Assembly (NCBI RefSeq): GCF_007846095.1
Contig: NZ_VOEI01000002.1
Location: forward strand, 310,001 to 374,000
Direction of reading: 5' to 3'
Length of the DNA: 64,000 nucleotides
Origin: Mucilaginibacter achroorhodeus
Lineage (GTDB): Bacteria > Bacteroidota > Bacteroidia > Sphingobacteriales > Sphingobacteriaceae
The position numbers and the translations under genes are program-made. How positions within the stretch are numbered: position 1 is the first letter of the stretch; every line of letters starts with the position of its first letter. Below the pieces are notes generated by a model. That model was not told where the DNA came from. It did no database searches and saw only the letters and a list, made by a program, of their open reading frames with translations. This document shows, in pieces, positions 8,096 through 15,904 of this stretch.

Positions 8096-9385
8096 TTAAG
8101 ATTGATATTTATCATCAGAATTTTGATCACCGGAATCTTTGCTAATCGCTTTACGTCTAACAGGCATTGTAACATCCATCTTCTGCTTAAGCGCCCGCAT
8201 ATCCTCGCTTACCTTTATATCTAGAATTTTAGCATAGTGCTGCGTTTGCTTCAGGTTTTTGTGGCCTAGCATCTTAGATACTGATTCAATTGATACGCCC
8301 TGACTTAGTGTTATTGTGGTAGCAAAAGTGTGCCTGGCAACATGGAAAGTAAGATTTTTATTTATTCCACAAGTATCTACTATTTCTTTTAAATAGGCAT
8401 TCATTTTCTGATTACTCATAATAGGAAGGACAGTTCCTTTATGTAGACAAATTGGATGGTCTTTATATTTTTTAAGGATCTTGCATGGAAAGGGAAGCAA
8501 TAATATCCTTGATTGCCTATCTGTCTTCTGTCGATTGGTATGGATCCATTTTTCTCCGTCGAAACCAATAACAATCTCAGATCTTTTTAACTTTTGAACG
8601 TCAGCATAAGCGAGCCCTGTATAACAGCTAAACAAAAAAATGTCTCTGACAACAGATAAACGTTCTGAAGGAAATTCCTTTTCTGCAATTTTTGCCAGTT
8701 CGATTTCAGTTAGAAAAGGCCTGTCCTGCTCCCTCCTTGCCAAGCTAAACTCTGCAAAAGGATCCTGCTTGATCAATTTTCTCTTTACGCATAACAGAAC
8801 GATCTTTTTAAAATAGGTCAGGTACTTAATGGTTGAATTATGTTGACATTTCCTTTCTGTTTTAAGCCAGAACGAGAACTGATCAATAAAATCATAATCA
8901 AGTTTCCGCAATTCAAGATCCTTGGCCTTATACTTCCATTCAATGAAGCGTTGCGTGTGTAAGAGCGTCCGTTCAAATAAGTCAAGCGTTCCTTTTGAAT
9001 ATTCTTTTGGCACCAGTGCCATTATTTGTTCGTTGTGGGCTGCAAACTCCTGTAATATGTACCTTTTGTCATCGACTCCTAACAAGACGTTCCTGATGGC
9101 CTGCGGTGTGATATCCAAATCGGCATCTATCAAAATCCTGCGTGCCTCATGAACTTTATTAGTTAAAGTATCAAGATAAAGATTAAGCAATTTAGCATCT
9201 TCTTTAGTACCATATGCCCGACCCGCCCTGTTATTCCAGCGTTCCGGGCTCCAGGTACGCTTGGCTGAAACGTCAACGAAAAGACCTTCTATCGTGATCC
9301 TAAAATAGATCTGGTAAGGATCATTCTGTTTGTGGAACTTAGGCTTTTTCAAATACATTAATAAACTGAACGTTTTTTCCAACAT
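8096..9385 (-). CDS. Tyrosine recombinase / site-specific integrase (Bacteroidota type)
   Basis: A 429-residue integrase with an N-terminal arm-binding domain (residues 1-90), a SAM-like core-binding domain (~110-210) and a catalytic domain (~225-395). Lys287, HxxR (His348, Arg351), His375 (LGHKN) and nucleophile Tyr384 are present. The first catalytic Arg is replaced by Ala259 (CYTGLAYADV). Loss of this Arg is known in IntDOT-like recombinases of Bacteroides conjugative transposons, so the enzyme may well be active. No cargo genes lie between it and tRNA-Ser, so it is a solitary integrase, perhaps a relic of an excised or eroded element. The C-terminal tail is Ser/Asp/Lys-rich. Confidence 0.9.
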   Translation of the reverse strand: MLEKTFSLLMYLKKPKFHKQNDPYQIYFRITIEGLFVDVSAKRTWSPERWNNRAGRAYGTKEDAKLLNLYLDTLTNKVHEARRILIDADLDITPQAIRNVLLGVDDKRYILQEFAAHNEQIMALVPKEYSKGTLDLFERTLLHTQRFIEWKYKAKDLELRKLDYDFIDQFSFWLKTERKCQHNSTIKYLTYFKKIVLLCVKRKLIKQDPFAEFSLARREQDRPFLTEIELAKIAEKEFPSERLSVVRDIFLFSCYTGLAYADVQKLKRSEIVIGFDGEKWIHTNRQKTDRQSRILLLPFPCKILKKYKDHPICLHKGTVLPIMSNQKMNAYLKEIVDTCGINKNLTFHVARHTFATTITLSQGVSIESVSKMLGHKNLKQTQHYAKILDIKVSEDMRALKQKMDVTMPVRRKAISKDSGDQNSDDKYQS

Positions 9386-9579
9386 AACATGCTACAATTA
9401 AAGTTAACAAATATTGATATGCAGCACTTAAGAAACAAGATGTTCGATTATCGAACCATTTGATGTACAGTTATTTAAGCCCAACTAAAAGAGTAGTTAA
9501 CTAACAAAGTAGGTACTCGCTGAACTACTCCTTTTTATTTTGCTATTATATGTACAATTTGGGGTACTACTAAAAATAG

Positions 9580-9613
9580 AAAACCCCCTAAATATTGAAT
9601 TTAGAGGGTTTTA
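9580..9613 (-). terminator. Intrinsic terminator after tRNA-Ser
   Basis: An inverted repeat (AAAACCCCCTAAAT and ATTTAGAGGGTTTT around a short loop) is followed on the minus strand by TTTTCTATTTTT. It lies 24 bases past the 3' end of tRNA-Ser. Confidence 0.75.
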
Positions 9614-9636
9614 GCTTAATTTGACATGTTTCTCAG

Positions 9637-9723
9637 CGGTGAGGGAGGGATTCGAACCCTCGGTACAGTTTCCCGTACGTCAGTTTAGCAAACTGATCCT
9701 TTCGGCCTCTCAGGCACCTCACC
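9637..9723 (-). tRNA. tRNA-Ser (anticodon GCT)
   Basis: An 87-base class II tRNA with a long variable arm. Acceptor GGTGAGG pairs with CCTCACC, discriminator G. Anticodon stem TCAGT/ACTGA encloses loop TTGCTAA, giving GCT. The variable arm is around CGTACGGGAAACTGTACCG and the T-arm contains GGTTCGAATCC. CCA is not encoded. Confidence 0.95.
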
Positions 9724-9806
9724 GTGTTTTTTGAAGAAACATCCCTTTTTTCAGGGACTGCAAATATAGTAATTCAACTATGCTGACAAAAAAAATTATC
9801 AGATTT

Positions 9807-11873
9807 TTAGTAATCAATTCGCACGTGATAAATACTTGCCAGCATACGTTTAAATATCTGTTTTATCGTTTCCAGATCTTTTAAAGTTATATCGCTGTCG
9901 CTCAGTTGGTTTTGATCAAGCTTATATTTCACTATCCGGTCAACAAGTATGCTGATAGATTCTTCATCCGGCTCCTTAAGCGAGCGCGAAGCCGCCTCAA
10001 TTGAGTCGGCAAGCATTAAAACCCCAGCCTCTTTGGTGAACGGAATAGGCCCCGGGTAGCGGAAAATATTCTCGTTAATGAATTTTTCGGGGAAGTTTTT
10101 CAAAAACGACTGATAAAAATAGTCGACCCGGGTGTTACCATGATGGGTACGGATGAAATCGATAACGATCTCAGGCAGGTTGGCCTTCCTTGCCATCTCA
10201 ATTCCCTTGCTTACGTGCCTAATGATGATCTGCGCACTCTCCTCATAAGGTAATTTGTCATGCGGATTAAAACCCGAGATCTGGTTTTCAATAAAGAACA
10301 AGGGGTTCTCCATCTTACCGATATCATGGTACAAAGCCCCTGCCCTAACCAACAACGCATTGCCGCCTATGGCAAATATGGCATTCTCAGCCAGGTTAGC
10401 AACCTGCAAAGAGTGTTGGAACGTTCCCGGTGCGCTGAAAGCCATCTCGCGCAACAACGGCGCGTTGGTGTTGGTAAGCTCTATCAGCGTTAATTCTGAT
10501 GTAATGGCAAATATCTTCTCGAATAAGTATATCAGCGGATAAGCCAATAAAGTGAGCAGCACACTTACTGCAAAAGGCACAAATTCCGCCCAATCTATTG
10601 TGAGGAAAGACCCTTCACGAATAAGTGATATACCAATAAAGGAAACAAAGTATGTGAATGTGATGATGACTGCCGATATCAGGAATTGCTCACGGCGTAT
10701 CAGGTTCTTGATGCTATAAATAGATACCATACCCGCTGTTATCTCATAAAAGGCAAACTCAAAACTATTGGGAACAAAAAAACCGGCTATCAACACCACC
10801 AGCAAATGAATATTTAGTGCCAAGCGCGTATCAAACAATATACGAATGATGATAGGCACTATACAATAAGGTATATAATAAAAGTTAGGTAGCTCCAGCT
10901 TTATAGCTAAAGACAACGTTGCCAACATTGCGGTAATAACCAGCAATATCAAACTCACTAAACGGTTATCCTGGTAAATATCTCTTCTGAATAGATACAG
11001 GAATATCATCAACAAAGAAATAGTGATGCCCGTTAACAGGAACTGCCCTAACAGCACCAATCCCCTATTGCCGTTATTGCGCGAGTTATCTTCAAAGGCC
11101 TTTTTGTAAGAAGCGAGTTTTTGGTAAGCCTCATCATTGATAACAGAACCTTTAGTAATTATAGTCTCCCCTTTTTGCACCATGCCACGGGTTATCGAAA
11201 GGTTTTCAGTAACGTCGTGTTCTAACCGGGCGGTGAGCTTAGCATCAAATGAGAGGTTGGTTTGCAGGCGGTCTTGCACCAGGTTAAGTAAAAAGGCTTT
11301 ATCAAGCGCTTTTTGTTTGCTTATCTCAACATCAGCATATTCAACGGCTCGCTCACGGGTAAACAGATCTGATGTGCTTTTGTCTGTTGCAACGTTATCA
11401 CTCAGGATCGTAATACCGTAATCCTTTCCCCCTATCTGATATTTCGGGTTGAGCTTGAGCACGCCCTTGTCATAAACCGACTGAAGCACGTTAATACCTG
11501 TTTGCAGATATAACGGCTTTAACCTATCGGGGAAACCTGCGTTATGCCATTTAATTTCCAGGTCATTCCTAAAACCCTCCAGCTGCTGCACAGGCATATC
11601 GTTATTACGCTGATAAACCGGTGTGATGGTGGAAAGTGCGGTTTTCTTATCGGCCTCTATCTCTGCATCTGTTTTAAGGATAGCAAAGCTATATGGCGAT
11701 ACTAAGTCGCGCTGATTCCAAATACGGCCTTTTTCAAATTCGTATCCAAATTTGGCTTGTTTAGGCAGCGTATAAACAATCAGAACAACGCTCACCAGCG
11801 TCATTAAAAATTTAACGTTAAGCGCATATTTGCGTAGCAAAGCCTTCTGTCGTGATGTGGTGAGTTTCGCCAT
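9807..11873 (-). CDS. 7TM-HD family phosphohydrolase (PgpH-like cyclic di-AMP phosphodiesterase)
   Basis: A 688-residue membrane enzyme with the domain order of PgpH: an N-terminal helix, a large extracytoplasmic 7TMR-HDED region (~residues 50-265), seven membrane helices (~270-460) and a cytoplasmic HD domain (~480-670). Metal-binding residues are visible: His487 in HSLQVANLAE, His516-Asp517 in YHDIGKM, the THHGNT pair near 577 and Asp623 in LADSIEA. PgpH proteins hydrolyse cyclic di-AMP; assignment here is by family. The gene is divergent from the SPFH cassette, sharing a 112-base promoter region. Confidence 0.9.
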   Translation of the reverse strand: MAKLTTSRQKALLRKYALNVKFLMTLVSVVLIVYTLPKQAKFGYEFEKGRIWNQRDLVSPYSFAILKTDAEIEADKKTALSTITPVYQRNNDMPVQQLEGFRNDLEIKWHNAGFPDRLKPLYLQTGINVLQSVYDKGVLKLNPKYQIGGKDYGITILSDNVATDKSTSDLFTRERAVEYADVEISKQKALDKAFLLNLVQDRLQTNLSFDAKLTARLEHDVTENLSITRGMVQKGETIITKGSVINDEAYQKLASYKKAFEDNSRNNGNRGLVLLGQFLLTGITISLLMIFLYLFRRDIYQDNRLVSLILLVITAMLATLSLAIKLELPNFYYIPYCIVPIIIRILFDTRLALNIHLLVVLIAGFFVPNSFEFAFYEITAGMVSIYSIKNLIRREQFLISAVIITFTYFVSFIGISLIREGSFLTIDWAEFVPFAVSVLLTLLAYPLIYLFEKIFAITSELTLIELTNTNAPLLREMAFSAPGTFQHSLQVANLAENAIFAIGGNALLVRAGALYHDIGKMENPLFFIENQISGFNPHDKLPYEESAQIIIRHVSKGIEMARKANLPEIVIDFIRTHHGNTRVDYFYQSFLKNFPEKFINENIFRYPGPIPFTKEAGVLMLADSIEAASRSLKEPDEESISILVDRIVKYKLDQNQLSDSDITLKDLETIKQIFKRMLASIYHVRIDY

Positions 11874-11927
11874 ATATCTGTTTAACCAATCAAAATTAGC
11901 ATAAGTTTCTGTTTTACGTAATTGTTC

Positions 11928-11959
11928 TTGCTTTTGTCAATTCAAATTTGATATCTTTA
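11928..11959 (+). promoter_or_regulatory. Probable promoter of the SPFH cassette
   Basis: TTG at 11928-11930 and TATCTTTA at 11952-11959 (one mismatch to TAnnTTTG) are separated by 21 bases. This fits the Bacteroidota -33/-7 housekeeping promoter pattern and gives a leader of about 20 bases before the ATG at 11986. Confidence 0.45.
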
Positions 11960-11985
11960 TGATATCATTTTAAATCTATACCATT

Positions 11986-12846
11986 ATGAATACCGAACGA
12001 GTTATCACAGCACCATCAGGCTACCTGGCCTTTGTTTTAGTCTTGATCTTAACCGGCGTTGCGGCATTTTGCTTTTGGGCGCAACAGCACGTAATCGGCA
12101 CAATTATTTGTGTTATTAACTACTTTTTGATACTACCGGGGCTCACCATCGTCAAGCCAAACGATTCAAAGGTGCTCACTCTATTTGGTAAATACACGGG
12201 CACCGTAAAGCAGGACGGTTTCTTTTGGGTAAATCCTTTTACGGTAAAAAAGAAGGTATCATTAAAGGCTTATAACTTAAACGGGCAGCAATTAAAAGTG
12301 AATGACAGTGCTGGTAATCCGATAGAAATAGCTGCGGTTATTGTTTGGCAGATAAAAGATACTGCTAAAGCTGTTTTTGCGGTTGAAAATTACCTGCAGT
12401 ACGTAAACATACAAAGCGAGGCGGCAGTACGCCACCTGGCCAATACCTTTCCTTATGATCATATTAACGAAGATGATACTGCCAGCATTACCCTGCGTGG
12501 TGGTGCCGAGCAGGTGAGTGCGATGTTAGAGACCGAACTAAATGAACGACTTGAACGTGCCGGCATTGAGGTATTGGAAGCACGTATATCTCATTTGGCT
12601 TACGCCCCTGAAATTGCACATGCCATGCTACAGCGCCAGCAGGCCGCTGCCATTATATCAGCCCGTAAGCTAATTGTTGAAGGTGCAGTAGGTATGGTAG
12701 AAATGGCTCTGCAAAAAATGGAAGAGAAAAATATCATTGAGTTAGATGAGGAACGAAAAGCAGCTATGGTAAGCAACCTGCTGGTAGTATTATGTGGTGA
12801 TAAAAGCGTTAACCCTATTGTAAATACCGGCACCTTATATCACTAA
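11986..12846 (+). CDS. SPFH/Band 7 domain protein
   Basis: A 286-residue stomatin/flotillin-like protein. Two hydrophobic segments span residues ~12-58, then comes the SPFH domain (~60-230) with the usual core (KVSLKAYNLNGQQLKVND, VIVWQIKDTAKAVFAVENY) and the charged helical tail (ARISHLAYAPEIAHAMLQRQ). SPFH proteins form oligomeric membrane scaffolds. It is followed one base later by a small unknown gene and then an Arc-like DNA-binding gene, which implies co-expression. The partner genes do not include an NfeD protein or a protease, unlike the common stomatin operon, so this cassette is of a different kind. Confidence 0.9.
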   Translation: MNTERVITAPSGYLAFVLVLILTGVAAFCFWAQQHVIGTIICVINYFLILPGLTIVKPNDSKVLTLFGKYTGTVKQDGFFWVNPFTVKKKVSLKAYNLNGQQLKVNDSAGNPIEIAAVIVWQIKDTAKAVFAVENYLQYVNIQSEAAVRHLANTFPYDHINEDDTASITLRGGAEQVSAMLETELNERLERAGIEVLEARISHLAYAPEIAHAMLQRQQAAAIISARKLIVEGAVGMVEMALQKMEEKNIIELDEERKAAMVSNLLVVLCGDKSVNPIVNTGTLYH

Positions 12847-12847
12847 G

Positions 12848-13390
12848 ATGATGGAGCAGACAAATAATTTCAGAAGTGTAGCGCAATTACGCACCAGCGA
12901 GCTTTTCATCAATCGCATTGGTTGGTGGCACCCTTATTACGAACTAAGCGACGGGCAATTTACTTATGCCCGGTTGAGTTACAAAGGCGTATTTAAACGT
13001 TATGATATTATTGAATGCGCCGAAGACATGTTCACTATTAAACGGAAATCATTGATAGGCCGAACTATGCTGCTTAACCGTGGCGAGGACGAATTGATTG
13101 GCGAAATTGAGCCGTCTGTGTGGAAACGGGATGTAAAATTGCGTATGGTGAACGGCTTTGAAGCTAACTATATGTTTAAAAAACTGTTTGGCAGATCATT
13201 CACTTTGGTAAATGAAAATTACGGCGACATTTTGGAGATAAAACAAATTATATGGGGATTTAAAAAACCATTTTCTGTTACTCTTGCGCCTGATAACCAG
13301 CAAACGGGCAAGCCCGATATAGCGCTATTAGTTATGATAGGTGTGCATTTTATTTTAGTTAGACAAGCACAAGCGGCAGCGACAACCTAA
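12848..13390 (+). CDS. Hypothetical protein of the SPFH cassette
   Basis: A 180-residue protein. Residues ~15-150 form a continuous beta-rich stretch (GWWHPYYELSDGQFTYARLS, later MFKKLFGRSFTLVNENYG). The C-terminus has a hydrophobic helix (IALLVMIGVHFILV), possibly a membrane anchor. The beta pattern resembles LURP-one/tubby-like lipid-associated folds, but this is only an impression. No signal peptide. It starts immediately after the SPFH gene stop and precedes the Arc-like gene by 6 bases, so all three are likely one transcript. MM start: either Met is possible. Confidence 0.7.
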   Translation: MMEQTNNFRSVAQLRTSELFINRIGWWHPYYELSDGQFTYARLSYKGVFKRYDIIECAEDMFTIKRKSLIGRTMLLNRGEDELIGEIEPSVWKRDVKLRMVNGFEANYMFKKLFGRSFTLVNENYGDILEIKQIIWGFKKPFSVTLAPDNQQTGKPDIALLVMIGVHFILVRQAQAAATT

Positions 13391-13396
13391 ATTACA

Positions 13397-13561
13397 ATGG
13401 CGGAGAAAAAAGCATTTGTTTTACGCATAAATCCCGATATGCTTAAAGAAGTTGAGCTATGGGCTGCCGATGAGTTTAGGAGTACCAACGGTCAAATTGA
13501 GTTTCTACTGCAAGAAGCCTTGAAAACACGTAAAAGGCTTAATAAGAAAAAAAAGGAGTAG
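13397..13561 (+). CDS. Small Arc-like ribbon-helix-helix DNA-binding protein
   Basis: A 54-residue protein beginning MAEKKAFVLRINPDMLKEVE. The beta strand FVLRINP, then a helix (MLKEVELWAADEF), a turn (RSTNG) and a second helix (QIEFLLQEALKTRK) are the ribbon-helix-helix pattern of the Arc family. A lysine-rich tail ends it. It begins 6 bases after the preceding gene and is the third member of the SPFH cassette. It may autoregulate the cassette or act with the membrane scaffold; neither can be shown here. Confidence 0.85.
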   Translation: MAEKKAFVLRINPDMLKEVELWAADEFRSTNGQIEFLLQEALKTRKRLNKKKKE

Positions 13562-13596
13562 CTATTTATTATGCATGCATAGTAATTTTAAAATCC

Positions 13597-13604
13597 TAAA
13601 TTTG
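13597..13604 (+). promoter_or_regulatory. -7 promoter box before thiolase
   Basis: TAAATTTG is an exact match to TAnnTTTG. It ends 32 bases before the thiolase ATG. No clear TTG is at the -33 distance. Confidence 0.45.
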
Positions 13605-13636
13605 CCATATATCAATTATCAAACGCAATTTCTACA

Positions 13637-14815
13637 ATGAAAGAAGTATATATCGTTTCGGCTACGCGTACTCCCATAGGCAGCTTCGGTGGCTCGCTGG
13701 CTTCATTATCAGCAACGCAATTAGGGGCAACCGTAATAAAATCAGCTGTTGAAAAAGCAGGTTTGCAACCATCAGACATACAGGAAGTTTTTATGGGCAA
13801 CGTACTTTCTGCAAATCTTGGTCAGGCCCCTGCTACACAGGCCGCTATTTTTGCAGGTTTGCCGCATATCCCCGCTACAACTGTTAATAAAGTATGTGCA
13901 TCTGGTATGAAAGCCATTATGTTTGGCGCACAAAGTATTGCCAACGGTGATGCCGATATAGTTGTTGCAGGCGGTTTCGAGAGCATGAGCAACGTACCGT
14001 ATTATCTTGACAAGGCACGTAACGGCTATCGCTTAGGTAACGGGCAAATAACGGATGGTTTAGTAAAAGATGGCCTTTGGGATGTGTATAATGATTTCCA
14101 CATGGGTTCTGCTGCCGAGCTTTGCGCTGTAGACTGCAATGTTACCCGCGAAGATCAGGATGCTTTTGCTGTTGAATCATATAAACGCGCTCAGCAGGCA
14201 CAAGCTGATGGCAAATTTAAAAACGAGATCACGCCGATTGAGTTGAAAGATAAAAAAGGCGAGGTAACGCTATTCAGCGAGGATGAAGAACCCGGCACTG
14301 TTAAGTTTGATAAGATACCATCACTTAAACCTGTATTTAGAAAAGATGGTACCGTTACAGCTGCTAATGCCTCTACCCTTAATGATGGTGCTGCTGCAGT
14401 AGTTTTAATGAGCAAAGAGAAAGCCGAATCGATGGGTATTAAACCGCTTGCCAGGATAGTTTCTTTTGCCGATGCACAGCAGGCACCCGAGCATTTTACA
14501 ACTGCGCCCTCAAAAGCTATTCCGCTGGCTTTGCAAAAAGCAGGCATAACCGGCGAGCAGATAGATTTCTACGAAATAAACGAAGCATTTTCGGTGGTTT
14601 CGGTTGCCAATAATAAAATATTGGGACTTGATCCTGGTAATGTAAACGTTAACGGTGGTGCAGTAGCTATAGGGCACCCGCTGGGTGCATCCGGTACACG
14701 TATTATAGTAACCTTGGTAAACGTTTTACAACAGAACAAAGGCAAATATGGTGTAGCCGGTATTTGTAATGGCGGCGGCGGCGCAAGCGCTATGGTTATC
14801 GAGAATCTTGCTTAA
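13637..14815 (+). CDS. Acetyl-CoA C-acyltransferase (thiolase)
   Basis: A 392-residue thiolase, full length. Catalytic Cys87 lies in NKVCASGMKA, His347 in GHPLGASG and Cys377 in ICNGGGGASA. It either condenses two acetyl-CoA to acetoacetyl-CoA or cleaves 3-ketoacyl-CoA; the sequence looks closest to the acetyl-CoA acetyltransferase type. No other beta-oxidation genes are adjacent, so the pathway is not fixed by context. It has its own promoter and stands alone between the SPFH cassette and a secreted unknown. Confidence 0.93.
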   Translation: MKEVYIVSATRTPIGSFGGSLASLSATQLGATVIKSAVEKAGLQPSDIQEVFMGNVLSANLGQAPATQAAIFAGLPHIPATTVNKVCASGMKAIMFGAQSIANGDADIVVAGGFESMSNVPYYLDKARNGYRLGNGQITDGLVKDGLWDVYNDFHMGSAAELCAVDCNVTREDQDAFAVESYKRAQQAQADGKFKNEITPIELKDKKGEVTLFSEDEEPGTVKFDKIPSLKPVFRKDGTVTAANASTLNDGAAAVVLMSKEKAESMGIKPLARIVSFADAQQAPEHFTTAPSKAIPLALQKAGITGEQIDFYEINEAFSVVSVANNKILGLDPGNVNVNGGAVAIGHPLGASGTRIIVTLVNVLQQNKGKYGVAGICNGGGGASAMVIENLA

Positions 14816-14872
14816 ACGGCAATTTAATGTAATTTAGGAAGCGATTTGTCGTTTATAAGTATCGTTTAAATT

Positions 14873-15802
14873 TTGATGAAAGGTTTTCTATTAGCGCTTG
14901 TATTTTCATGCGGGTTAACTACGGCTTTTGCCCAGCATTCTAACGAGGCCACCAACTTAAAAAACTTAATTATGTACCAGGATAGCCTGCGCATGCTTGG
15001 TAAAAAGTTTGTGAACAATGCAGATGATATGGAACGCAAAAATGCCAACTACCAATTCATTCGCACGTTGGTTAAGGCTTTAAGAGTTCCGCACTCATTT
15101 AATTTCACGTTTGATTCGCTTAAGATGGTGAGCATACTTAACTCACCAGATAGCCGTTTCAGAATATTTACCTGGCCTGTGATGAACCAGGATGGCAGCT
15201 ATCGGTATTTCGGTACAATACAAATGAATACCGGCGACCGCCTGCTTATGTTTCCGCTGGAAGATTACACGCCCCTTATTAAAAATCCACAAGATACTGT
15301 AACCGATAACCGTAAATGGTATGGGACACAATATTATAAAATAGTGCGCGTGCCTGCTTCGAGGCCTTATTACGTGTTACTTGGCTGGAAGGGAAATAAT
15401 GTAAAATCGACCAAAAAAGTAATTGAGGTACTTTCATTTGACCGCGACGACAAACCGGTGTTAGGTATGCCGGTTTTTGCTGGGGATAAACAACGCAAAA
15501 ATGCTAAACGCATTATTTTCGAATATACTCGCCAGGCATCTATGTTATTGCGTTATGTTCCTGATGAGAACCTGATCGTATTTGACCACCTTGCTCCGCC
15601 GGATGAGAAAATGAAAGACAGGCCTGAGACTTTCGGTCCTGATCTTTCTTATGACGGGTTCAGATTGCAGAACGGCCAATGGCAATTTGTAGAGAACCTG
15701 GATATGCGCAATATCCCACAGGCTGCAGATGAGGGTTTTGTTGACCCTAAAATACAATCCAGATTAGACAAGAAAACAGTGCCGTTGCGTAAGCATAATT
15801 AA
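14873..15802 (+). CDS. Exported protein of unknown function
   Basis: A 309-residue protein with a clear signal peptide (MKGFLLALVFSCGLTTAFAQ; start at 14873 or 14876). The mature part has many beta strands and aromatic residues (FRIFTWPVMNQDGSYRYFG, YYKIVRVPASRPYYVLLGWK), suggesting a periplasmic or surface beta domain. No catalytic motif or known family is apparent to me. It is preceded by thiolase (57 bases) and followed by a peptide transporter after 102 bases; no functional link is evident. Confidence 0.7.
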   Translation: MMKGFLLALVFSCGLTTAFAQHSNEATNLKNLIMYQDSLRMLGKKFVNNADDMERKNANYQFIRTLVKALRVPHSFNFTFDSLKMVSILNSPDSRFRIFTWPVMNQDGSYRYFGTIQMNTGDRLLMFPLEDYTPLIKNPQDTVTDNRKWYGTQYYKIVRVPASRPYYVLLGWKGNNVKSTKKVIEVLSFDRDDKPVLGMPVFAGDKQRKNAKRIIFEYTRQASMLLRYVPDENLIVFDHLAPPDEKMKDRPETFGPDLSYDGFRLQNGQWQFVENLDMRNIPQAADEGFVDPKIQSRLDKKTVPLRKHN

Positions 15803-15904
15803 TCCCAATTAGCCAAACATTCCCCTACCTGGTGTAATAATTTCGGTATAAAATTTCGATTAATTTTATTTATACTATTTTTAGCCCCTGATATTTAAAC
15901 AATA

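Noticed and set aside
9386..9579. Small gene between integrase and tRNA-Ser
   Set aside because: Short AT-rich stretch without a start-supported frame on either strand.
14191..14547. 118-residue minus-strand open frame inside the thiolase gene
   Set aside because: The plus-strand thiolase has full catalytic motifs; the opposite frame is a shadow.
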